Positions 1-5,458 of a stretch of DNA of 5,458 nucleotides are shown here, in pieces. The position numbers were made by a program, and so were the translations under genes. The DNA is from Thiomargarita sp. (GTDB lineage: Bacteria; Pseudomonadota; Gammaproteobacteria; Beggiatoales; Beggiatoaceae), in assembly GCA_030618965.1 (NCBI GenBank), contig JAUXCJ010000118.1, forward strand, positions 1 to 5,458, read 5' to 3'. The notes under the pieces were generated by a model that saw nothing but the letters and a program-made list of their open reading frames with translations, was not told the origin of the DNA and searched no databases. Position 1 is the first letter of the stretch; each line of letters opens with the position of its first letter.

Positions 1-9
1 CTAGGAACT

Positions 10-105
10 TTACTGCGTAACATCAGATAGTAATTCACACGCTTTTTTTTGTGTTTTAATCAGGTCGAATTTTGGATATAACTCTTTGATTTTTAATACC
101 GGCAT
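10..105 (-). CDS. Possible small ORF (31 codons) just downstream of the PKS; hypothetical
   Basis: An ATG at 105-103 opens a frame that ends at TAA (12-10), 13 bases after the PKS stop codon and on the same strand. The peptide would be 31 residues, beginning MPVLKIKELYPKFD and ending ELLSDVTQ. It is lysine-rich and soluble-looking, with no signal peptide, membrane segment or recognised motif. No Shine-Dalgarno sequence is visible before the ATG. Open frames of this length arise by chance in AT-rich DNA, so this is a weak candidate, noted only because of its position and strand. It could also be the decayed start of a larger gene. Confidence 0.15.
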   Translation of the reverse strand: MPVLKIKELYPKFDLIKTQKKACELLSDVTQ

Positions 106-118
106 TGGTTTGTAGGGA

Positions 119-3100
119 CTATCCTTTTTCAAACTCGGTTTCCAACCGTTCTATTATGACTTGGACATGAGGTGAATCAATCAAAGTTAAATGATTACCT
201 GGTACGTCGATTATTTCTAAGCCACCACCAGCCCATTTTTTCCAACCAACTTCAGTAGCAACATAGTCTGCCTTATCCATAGCACGAAAGAATAAAGCTT
301 TACCAGGATAAATTGGCATTTTATAATCCCATAATGCTTGCATGTTGATTTTGTATATCTGGAAAAAATGGCGAACCTGATTAATATCCTTCACTGAATT
401 TGGAAGCATTGGATTCTCGGTTTGATTCGCTGCTTTCACAAAATGGCGTAGCAGTTCATCTGGTTCAAGTTTCCGTAATTCCTTTAATGACACAGGTACA
501 TTCGCTCCCATATCAAGAAGATAAGCGATTATTTCAGTGTCGCTAAGGAAGTTATTAAAAATAAAACGACGCCATTTACTTGATAGTAATAAAAATGTAG
601 ATAAAGCTAATTTTGTCAGTAATATTTTAGTCTTAGTGGTATGATTTTTTGGATTATCACCTTCGGATTTTTTAGCCGGCAATTGCCCTGCTAATTGGCT
701 ATCCATCAAGGCAACTAACGCCACTTTTTGACCTTGTTTCTGGAGTTGTTGCGCTACCTCAAAGGATAGAAGACCACCAAAACAAATACCACCTAAAAAA
801 TAAGGACCTTTGGGTTGAATCAGACGGATTCCCTCATCAATATAGTACCTCGCCATTTCCTCAACTTGTGTTAATGGTTCACTTTCGCCATCAAATCCTT
901 TTGCTTGTATTCCGTAAATAGGTAAATCTGAGGGTAAATGTTTGACTAAATCTCTATATAAATATATATGTCCACCCAGTGCATGTATTAAAAACAACGG
1001 TGCCTTATCAGGATTTCCAGTTTGTAATTCAACCAAGAATGGTGGTAAGGTTTGCTGAGTACTGGAAGTATCAGACATTCTCTGTTCAATAAATTCAACT
1101 AAGCCAGCAATTGTTGGTACATTTAATAAACTATGCACAGGAAAATCCATTTTGAATTCTTTGCGTAACAGAGCAATTAGCTGAATAGCTAGAAGGGAAT
1201 CGCCCCCCAATTCAAAAAAGTCATCTTGAATGCCAATTTTTTCTATCCCTAAGAATTTTTGCCAAATATCGGCTAATTTTTGTTCAAGCGTATTTTGTGG
1301 TGCAACATAGGGATTAGTTAGTTGAGGTCGTGAGTGTATCGGTTTGGATATTTTAGTATTTTCTATACTTTCTATGATGCGTTGCATTTCAAAAATATGT
1401 TGATCAAGCAAAGTCAAAAAATCATAGCTTGATACCAAAACTTGGGGCAATGGCGTTTGCAAAACACGATTAAAAACATCTATACCATCTTTGGGTAATA
1501 TGCCTTGCATTTCTGTCTGTAATTTTTGGAGTTCAGTTGATGCAGTCTTGGCTGCCATCCCGACTTCTTGCCAAGCATCCCAGTTAATACAAATTGCCTT
1601 TGTACCTCGAAGGCAAAGATGATGAGTAAAAGCATCAAGAAAGGAATTAGCTCCACAATAATCAACCTGTCCGAATCCCCCTAAGAGCGAATTAAGTGAT
1701 GAACACAAGACAAAGAAATCTAAGTGAGCCTTATTTAAAAGCAGATCAAGAACCAGTGTACCTTTCACTTTAGGTGCTATAACACTGTCTGCCATTTTTA
1801 GCGTTTTTTGCTGAATGACACCAGTAGCAGGAATTCCCGCAGCATGAATAACCCCATTAATTTGACCAAATTTAGTTTCGGTAGTTTTTATAACTTCTTG
1901 CATTTGTTCAAAATTAGCCACATCTGCGCTGGCTATCAAAACTTCAGCACCCAAGACTTCAAGGTTTTGCACTTTTTTTATTTTCTGACTAACAGCATCA
2001 TCTTCATTGTGAGTATTTAGCCAATTGCTCCACTCTGCTTTTGCGGGAAAAGTTGAACGCCCAATCAAAATCAATTTAGCTTGCACTGTCTTCGCTAAAT
2101 GTTCCGCCAAAACCATACCAATACCGCCAAGTCCACCAGTAATAAGATAAACTCCTTCTTTCCTTAACACTTGTGTATCTTCGACGGGTTTCTCCAATCG
2201 AACTGGTTCAAAGCTTTGCACCCAACGCTGTTTGCCACGATAAGCTATTAGTTGCTCAGAAGTTTTGCTTGTCAACTCAGCAAACAACTGATCGACCAGA
2301 TCAATCCCAGTTTTTTCGGATAAATCTGGAGATAACATCCCAAGACCCAATTTCTTGAATAAAGAGGGTTTATCATTATCCCCTGATGATGGAATAATAA
2401 TATCAATGTGACGACAATTAAGGTTGGGATATTCTTGTCCAATTACTTTAACCGGGCCAAGAATAGTCGATTTTTCTGGGTGCAGTAGCTCTTCACCGGT
2501 GACAGATTGCATGTTGTTTGACAACACAGAAATTTCAATTTCATCAGTTATATTATTTTTTCCAAGGGCTTGTGCTAAAAACAGTAAACTGTAAAATCCT
2601 AAGTCTTGTGCAGCATCAAGCCTTTCAAGGCTCAATTCTTTGTGAACATTCGGTGTCACAGACCATAAATGAACAATTCTTTGCGGGAGTTTATTACGGC
2701 TACGCAGTTCTTTAATCAAGCTGTTATAATCTTCAGTTTGTCGAGGATTCACACTATAGTCGTACTCACCCAGCTTAGAAAATGTTGATCCAATAGTTAC
2801 TGTAATAATTTCTCCATTACTGTTTCTAATTTTTTCAATAAGTTGCGTCCCAATACCACAACTATCAGTGAATACCAACCATGATGTCTCCAAATTTTCC
2901 GCACTTACTGGTAACACTGAAGGTTTCCAATAAGGCACATAAAACCAATCGGCAATATCTGACTTTTTCTCAAGTGATACTTGAGCTGTTTGAGCTGTAC
3001 GAACCTCATGTTTAGGAGGGTCAACCCAGTAACGCTGACGCTCAAACGGGTAAGTTGGTAAGGGCAGACAATGACGCTGCTCGTTGCTATAAAATTCTGA

Positions 3101-5458
3101 CCAATCCACTTGTCCGCCTGCCAGCCATAGTTTACCCACCGTATTCAATAAAAATGCAATATCCGATTGTTTCTCTTGTGGATGGCCTAATGAATTTAAC
3201 ACCACTTGTTCTGCAACTTTATCGGGATGTCGTCTTGCAAGTGTCATTAATGTCCGTCCTGGACCAACTTCAAGCAGAATTCGCCTTGAATTTTTCAATA
3301 ATTCTTGCATCCCATCTGCAAAACGCACAGTTTGTCGCAGATGTTTCGCCCAATAGTTTGGATCGGTTGCTTGGGCAGCCGTAATCCAAGTACCAGTCAC
3401 ATTAGATATATAAGGAATTTGTGGAGTACTAAAATTTACTTGTTTAGTCCTTTCTGTAAATGAGGACAAAACCGGTTCCATCATTTCAGAATGGAAAGCA
3501 TGGGAAGTGTGCAAACGGCGACATTCCACATCTTGTTCAATTAACTGTTTTTCTAATCTCTCCACCGCTTCTGTATTACCTGAAACCACGCACAAATCAG
3601 GAGTATTAATAGCCGCAAGAGAAACTCCATTACCCAAAAATGATTGCACTTTTTCTTCTGGTAATGAGATACTAAGCATTGTACCTGGCGGCATTTTTTG
3701 CATCATTTGTCCGCGTGCTGCAACCAATGCTAAAGCATCTTCCAAAGAAAATACACTCGATAAACAAGCTGCTACATATTCACCAATACTATGACCAATC
3801 ATGGCTTCTGGATATACTCCCCAGCTCATCCATAATTTCGCAAGGGCATATTCAATCACAAAAAGAGCTGATTGTGTTATTGCTGTCTGATTTAATTGCT
3901 GACTTTCTGGTTCTTTTGGATATAGGATTTGACGCAAGTCAAGATTTAAATGGGGTTTTAAGTATTCTGCACATAAATCAACTTGTTCTCGAAAAACTGG
4001 CTCTTCCTGGTAAAGTCCCAAAGCCATATTCACATATTGTGACCCTTGCCCAGAAAACATAAACACCACAGCTTGGTTTTCTTCCGTCTGAATGTTACCA
4101 GCGGCATCAAAAGTACCAAGTGCAGTCCTAGCCTCGTCAAGGTTTTGGCACACTAGCATGTGTCTATGCTTAAAAGCACGACGACCTTCACTCAAGCTGT
4201 AAGCAACATCAGCAAGCTTGACATCAGGATGCTGCTCTAAATAGCTTGCCAAATTGCTCGTTGCAGTTTCCAAAGCCGATGGGGTTTTGGCTGAAATTAA
4301 CAACAGTTGCGAAGGGCGAGATTGTCCAGAAGGAGTTTGGGCTGGGGCTTCTTCAAGGACAACATGTGCATTGGTTCCGCCGATGCCAAAAGAACTCACC
4401 CCAGCACGACGAGGGATTTCGTTGGTTTCCCATTCTGATAAAGTGCTATTAACATAAAAGGGACTATTAGCAAAATCAATTTGGGGATTGGGTTGTTCAA
4501 AATGTAAACTTGGTGGCAATTGCTGATGTTTCAGAGCTAGAACTGTTTTAATCAAACCTGCTACACCAGCAGCAGCATTTGTATGTCCAAAGTTAGTTTT
4601 TACAGAACCTATTGCACAAAAGTTCTTTTTATCAGTTGTGGCCCTAAAGACTTTATTTAACGCAGCAATTTCAATGGGATCGCCTAACTCGGTGCCTGTG
4701 CCGTGGGCTTCTATATAGGAAATCGTATCAGCTTCAATTTCTGCAATCGCTTGCGCCTCTGAAATCACAGCCGCTTGTCCCTCAATACTCGGCGCAGTAT
4801 AACCAATTTTCAAAGAACCATCATTATTAACCGCAGAACCTTTGATAATCGCATGGATATAATCCCCATCTTCTATCGCCTCCTCTAATCTTTTCAAAAC
4901 CACAATACCCACACCATCGCCACTGACTGTGCCTTTAGCTTTAGCATCAAAAGCGCGGCAGTGTCCATCAGGAGAAAGAATCATACCCTCTTGATAGAAA
5001 TACCCCGCCTTAGACAAATTCATAATCGACACGCCACCCGCCAAAGCTATATCACATTCGCCATTGAGCAAACTTTGGCAAGCCAAATGGACCGCGACTA
5101 ATGAAGTTGAACAAGCCGTTTGAACATTGATACTTGGTCCTTTTAGATTCAATTTGTAAGACACTCGCGTTGGCAGGTAATCTTTATCATTGCTAATCCC
5201 CAACGAAAACAGGCCACTTAAATTTGAGGAATCCATACCTGGATAAAGGTTACTAAGTAGGTAAGCACTCATACCTACCCCAGCATAAACCCCAATAGGA
5301 TTTTGGTCAGTTTTAGCCGCATAACCAGAAATTTCAATGGCTTCCCAGGCACATTCTAAAAAAATGCGGTGTTGCGGATCAGTTGTTTCCGCTTCTCTAG
5401 GATTGAAATCAAAAAATGCTGCGTCAAATAATTCAATGTCTGACAGAACAGCATTGGC
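119..5458 (-). CDS. Type I modular polyketide synthase, terminal module KS-AT-KR-ACP-TE (5'-truncated by window edge)
   Basis: This is a multidomain cytoplasmic megasynthase that should condense an upstream acyl chain with a malonyl unit, reduce the beta-ketone to a hydroxyl and off-load the product. The reading frame is open from base 5458 to a TAG at 119-121, giving 1779 visible residues with no frameshift or internal stop. Domains in order are KS (about 1-370), AT (463-777), structural and catalytic KR (838-1347), ACP (1391-1460) and TE (1487-1774). Active-site residues are present in each: KS Cys116/His252/His292, AT Ser557/His656, KR Lys1230/Ser1254/Tyr1267/Asn1271, ACP Ser1421, TE Cys1559/Asp1586/His1756. 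The ATG at 5272 (residue 63) lies inside conserved KS sequence and cannot be the start: the codons upstream encode the KS stretch around TDPQHRIFLECAWEA. The N-terminal part of the KS and any docking region or earlier modules lie outside. A C-terminal TE marks this as the last module of its assembly line. The final product is unknown, so no gene symbol is assigned. Confidence 0.97.
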   Translation of the reverse strand, partial: ANAVLSDIELFDAAFFDFNPREAETTDPQHRIFLECAWEAIEISGYAAKTDQNPIGVYAGVGMSAYLLSNLYPGMDSSNLSGLFSLGISNDKDYLPTRVSYKLNLKGPSINVQTACSTSLVAVHLACQSLLNGECDIALAGGVSIMNLSKAGYFYQEGMILSPDGHCRAFDAKAKGTVSGDGVGIVVLKRLEEAIEDGDYIHAIIKGSAVNNDGSLKIGYTAPSIEGQAAVISEAQAIAEIEADTISYIEAHGTGTELGDPIEIAALNKVFRATTDKKNFCAIGSVKTNFGHTNAAAGVAGLIKTVLALKHQQLPPSLHFEQPNPQIDFANSPFYVNSTLSEWETNEIPRRAGVSSFGIGGTNAHVVLEEAPAQTPSGQSRPSQLLLISAKTPSALETATSNLASYLEQHPDVKLADVAYSLSEGRRAFKHRHMLVCQNLDEARTALGTFDAAGNIQTEENQAVVFMFSGQGSQYVNMALGLYQEEPVFREQVDLCAEYLKPHLNLDLRQILYPKEPESQQLNQTAITQSALFVIEYALAKLWMSWGVYPEAMIGHSIGEYVAACLSSVFSLEDALALVAARGQMMQKMPPGTMLSISLPEEKVQSFLGNGVSLAAINTPDLCVVSGNTEAVERLEKQLIEQDVECRRLHTSHAFHSEMMEPVLSSFTERTKQVNFSTPQIPYISNVTGTWITAAQATDPNYWAKHLRQTVRFADGMQELLKNSRRILLEVGPGRTLMTLARRHPDKVAEQVVLNSLGHPQEKQSDIAFLLNTVGKLWLAGGQVDWSEFYSNEQRHCLPLPTYPFERQRYWVDPPKHEVRTAQTAQVSLEKKSDIADWFYVPYWKPSVLPVSAENLETSWLVFTDSCGIGTQLIEKIRNSNGEIITVTIGSTFSKLGEYDYSVNPRQTEDYNSLIKELRSRNKLPQRIVHLWSVTPNVHKELSLERLDAAQDLGFYSLLFLAQALGKNNITDEIEISVLSNNMQSVTGEELLHPEKSTILGPVKVIGQEYPNLNCRHIDIIIPSSGDNDKPSLFKKLGLGMLSPDLSEKTGIDLVDQLFAELTSKTSEQLIAYRGKQRWVQSFEPVRLEKPVEDTQVLRKEGVYLITGGLGGIGMVLAEHLAKTVQAKLILIGRSTFPAKAEWSNWLNTHNEDDAVSQKIKKVQNLEVLGAEVLIASADVANFEQMQEVIKTTETKFGQINGVIHAAGIPATGVIQQKTLKMADSVIAPKVKGTLVLDLLLNKAHLDFFVLCSSLNSLLGGFGQVDYCGANSFLDAFTHHLCLRGTKAICINWDAWQEVGMAAKTASTELQKLQTEMQGILPKDGIDVFNRVLQTPLPQVLVSSYDFLTLLDQHIFEMQRIIESIENTKISKPIHSRPQLTNPYVAPQNTLEQKLADIWQKFLGIEKIGIQDDFFELGGDSLLAIQLIALLRKEFKMDFPVHSLLNVPTIAGLVEFIEQRMSDTSSTQQTLPPFLVELQTGNPDKAPLFLIHALGGHIYLYRDLVKHLPSDLPIYGIQAKGFDGESEPLTQVEEMARYYIDEGIRLIQPKGPYFLGGICFGGLLSFEVAQQLQKQGQKVALVALMDSQLAGQLPAKKSEGDNPKNHTTKTKILLTKLALSTFLLLSSKWRRFIFNNFLSDTEIIAYLLDMGANVPVSLKELRKLEPDELLRHFVKAANQTENPMLPNSVKDINQVRHFFQIYKINMQALWDYKMPIYPGKALFFRAMDKADYVATEVGWKKWAGGGLEIIDVPGNHLTLIDSPHVQVIIERLETEFEKG
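137..1000 (-). other. C-terminal type I thioesterase (TE) with a cysteine nucleophile
   Basis: This alpha/beta-hydrolase domain (thioesterase family, Pfam PF00975 type) releases the chain from the ACP by hydrolysis or cyclisation. It covers residues 1487-1774, opening with PLFLIHALGGHIYLYRDL. The nucleophile elbow is GGICFGG, so the GxSxG serine is replaced by Cys1559 (codon 782-784). Asp1586 (ALMDSQ) lies 27 residues later, the same spacing as Ser80-Asp107 in the surfactin TE. His1756 (codon 191-193) is in VPGNHLTLID. The triad is thus Cys-Asp-His. A lid region lies between the Asp and the YPGKALFFRA strand and includes a hydrophobic stretch near residues 1609-1637. The usual length of the domain is kept and it ends shortly before the stop. 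Whether it hydrolyses, macrolactonises or forms a strained ring cannot be read from sequence alone. Confidence 0.94.
1079..1288 (-). other. Acyl carrier protein (ACP) domain
   Basis: This phosphopantetheine-bearing carrier holds the growing chain for the KR and hands it to the TE. It spans residues 1391-1460. The attachment serine is Ser1421 (codon 1196-1198) within DDFFELGGDSLLAIQL. The preceding linker NPYVAPQNTLEQKLADIWQ and the GGDSL form are shared with NRPS carrier domains and are common in cyanobacterial PKS/NRPS hybrids. Only one carrier is present; there is no tandem ACP. Confidence 0.95.
1418..2164 (-). other. Catalytic ketoreductase (KR) subdomain
   Basis: This domain reduces the beta-ketoacyl-ACP to beta-hydroxyacyl-ACP with NADPH. 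The nucleotide-binding motif TGGLGGIG is at residues 1107-1114, followed by LIGRS and a conserved Asp in ASADVANFEQM. The catalytic residues are all present: Lys1230 (APKVKGT), Ser1254 (CSSLNS), Tyr1267 (codon 1658-1660, GQVDYCGANS) and Asn1271, with Ser and Tyr 13 residues apart as in active modular KRs. The domain is predicted active. The stereochemical fingerprint is ambiguous: the LDD position after HAAG reads IPAT, and the residue eight before the Tyr is Leu rather than Trp, so neither a B-type nor an A-type call is secure. Confidence 0.94.
2168..2947 (-). other. Structural (non-catalytic) subdomain of the ketoreductase
   Basis: Residues 838-1097 form the truncated Rossmann half that stabilises the catalytic KR and does not bind NADPH. 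It starts with the typical WFYVPYWKPS opening and continues through IVHLWSV, a region around LGFYSLLFLAQALG, and the block HPEKSTILGPVKVIGQEYPN near residues 993-1012. That block is typical of this subdomain in cyanobacterial-type modules. I looked here for dehydratase (HxxxGxxxxP), enoylreductase and methyltransferase motifs and saw none. The length of about 260 residues fits a structural subdomain alone. Confidence 0.85.
3020..3067 (-). other. Post-AT linker motif (LPTYPFERQRYW)
   Basis: Residues 798-813 carry the sequence LPLPTYPFERQRYWVD, the conserved linker that wraps back onto the KS-AT didomain in modular PKS and fatty acid synthases. It marks the end of the KS-AT unit. The next recognisable block (DWFYVPYWKPS) begins only about 22 residues later, which leaves no room for a dehydratase here. 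Confidence 0.9.
3128..4072 (-). other. Acyltransferase (AT) domain, predicted malonyl-CoA specific
   Basis: The AT loads the extender unit from acyl-CoA onto the ACP. It begins near residue 463 with the motif VVFMFSGQGSQ and runs to about residue 777. The nucleophile Ser557 (codon 3788-3790) is in GHSIGEY, the conserved Arg582 follows in AARGQMMQ, and the catalytic His656 (codon 3491-3493) is in HAFHS. The specificity loop HAFH at 3491-3502, in place of YASH, and a non-Gln residue after the serine (GHSIG rather than GHSQG) are the established markers for malonyl-CoA over methylmalonyl-CoA. The extender is therefore predicted to add an unbranched C2 unit. The domain is embedded in the same polypeptide, so this is a cis-AT system. 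Confidence 0.95.
4349..5458 (-). other. Ketosynthase (KS) domain, N-terminally truncated
   Basis: The KS catalyses decarboxylative Claisen condensation of the incoming chain with malonyl-ACP. Visible residues 1-370 start within the N-terminal third of the fold (FDAAFF, then TDPQHRIFLECAWEA) and end with the family's terminal motif GVSSFGIGGTNAHVVLEE. The nucleophile Cys116 (codon 5111-5113) is in VQTACSTSLVAVHLA. The two histidines are His252 (EAHGTGT, 4703-4705) and His292 (KTNFGH, 4583-4585). With all three present it should be an active elongating KS rather than a KSQ loading or KS0 domain. About 60-75 residues are missing relative to a typical 425-residue KS. The wording VQTACSTS, rather than the DTACSSS usual in actinobacterial modular PKS, resembles cyanobacterial and NRPS/PKS-hybrid ketosynthases. 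That assignment is an inference from memory of family sequences. Confidence 0.96.

Noticed and set aside
15..50. Possible plus-strand terminator: GCGT (15-18), ACGC (39-42), then eight T
   Set aside because: The stem is only 4 bp with a 20-base loop, too weak. In the PKS transcript the T run is an A run, so it cannot serve as that gene's intrinsic terminator.
36..54. Inverted repeat ACAC / GTGT around the T tract
   Set aside because: Four base pairs around a 10-base T-rich loop is expected by chance and is followed by no proper U tract on the PKS strand.
1480..1665. 61-codon minus-strand open frame with a hydrophobic start resembling a membrane peptide
   Set aside because: It overlaps in another frame the KR active-site coding sequence (catalytic Tyr codon 1658-1660), which constrains the bases; the hydrophobicity follows from the frame shift of AT-rich codons.
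2168..3019. A dehydratase or methyltransferase hidden between AT and KR
   Set aside because: No HxxxGxxxxP, DxxxQ/H or SAM-binding motif was found; the length and motifs match the KR structural subdomain alone.
3055..3384. 109-codon open frame on the plus strand
   Set aside because: It is fully antisense to the AT C-terminal part and post-AT linker, which are clearly coding on the minus strand; no family resemblance.
3679..4062. 127-codon open frame on the plus strand
   Set aside because: It lies antisense to the conserved acyltransferase region including GHSIGEY, has a TTG start and shows no recognisable motif; it is a shadow of the PKS frame.
5270..5272. ATG in frame as the start of the PKS gene
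   Set aside because: The 62 codons upstream are open and encode conserved ketosynthase sequence (TDPQHRIFLECAWEA and neighbours), so this Met is internal and the gene continues past the window edge.

Overview
The window holds part of one gene: the 3' portion of a large type I modular polyketide synthase (PKS) on the minus strand. It reads without interruption from the right edge (5458) to a TAG stop at 119-121. The frame is already open at base 5458, and the first residues there are inside a ketosynthase. The gene's true start, and probably earlier domains or modules, therefore lie beyond the window. The first ATG in frame (5272) is an internal methionine of the ketosynthase, not a start. The visible protein is 1779 residues; residue numbers below count from the codon ending at base 5458.

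Reading right to left (N to C terminus), the layout is: ketosynthase missing its first ~60-75 residues (5458-4349); KS-AT linker; malonyl-type acyltransferase (4072-3128) with the post-AT linker (3067-3020); structural half of the ketoreductase (2947-2168); catalytic half of the ketoreductase (2164-1418); acyl carrier protein (1288-1079); C-terminal thioesterase (1000-137). No dehydratase, enoylreductase or methyltransferase is visible between AT and KR. This is a terminal (or sole) KS-AT-KR-ACP-TE module. It should add one malonyl-derived C2 unit, reduce the beta-keto group to a beta-hydroxyl, and release the chain.

The most notable detail is the thioesterase nucleophile. The usual GxSxG motif reads G-I-C-F-G, so the expected catalytic serine is a cysteine, while the Asp and His of the triad are in place.

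The AT-rich composition, the KS wording (VQTACSTSLVAVHLA, TDPQHRIFLECAWEA), the KR style and the ACP linker (NPYVAPQNTLEQKLADIWQ) resemble cyanobacterial PKS or PKS/NRPS hybrid systems. Another AT-rich Gram-negative lineage with such clusters cannot be excluded. Downstream of the stop only 118 bases are visible. They hold a possible 31-codon ORF on the same strand and no convincing terminator. No RNA gene, mobile element, CRISPR array or promoter was found.
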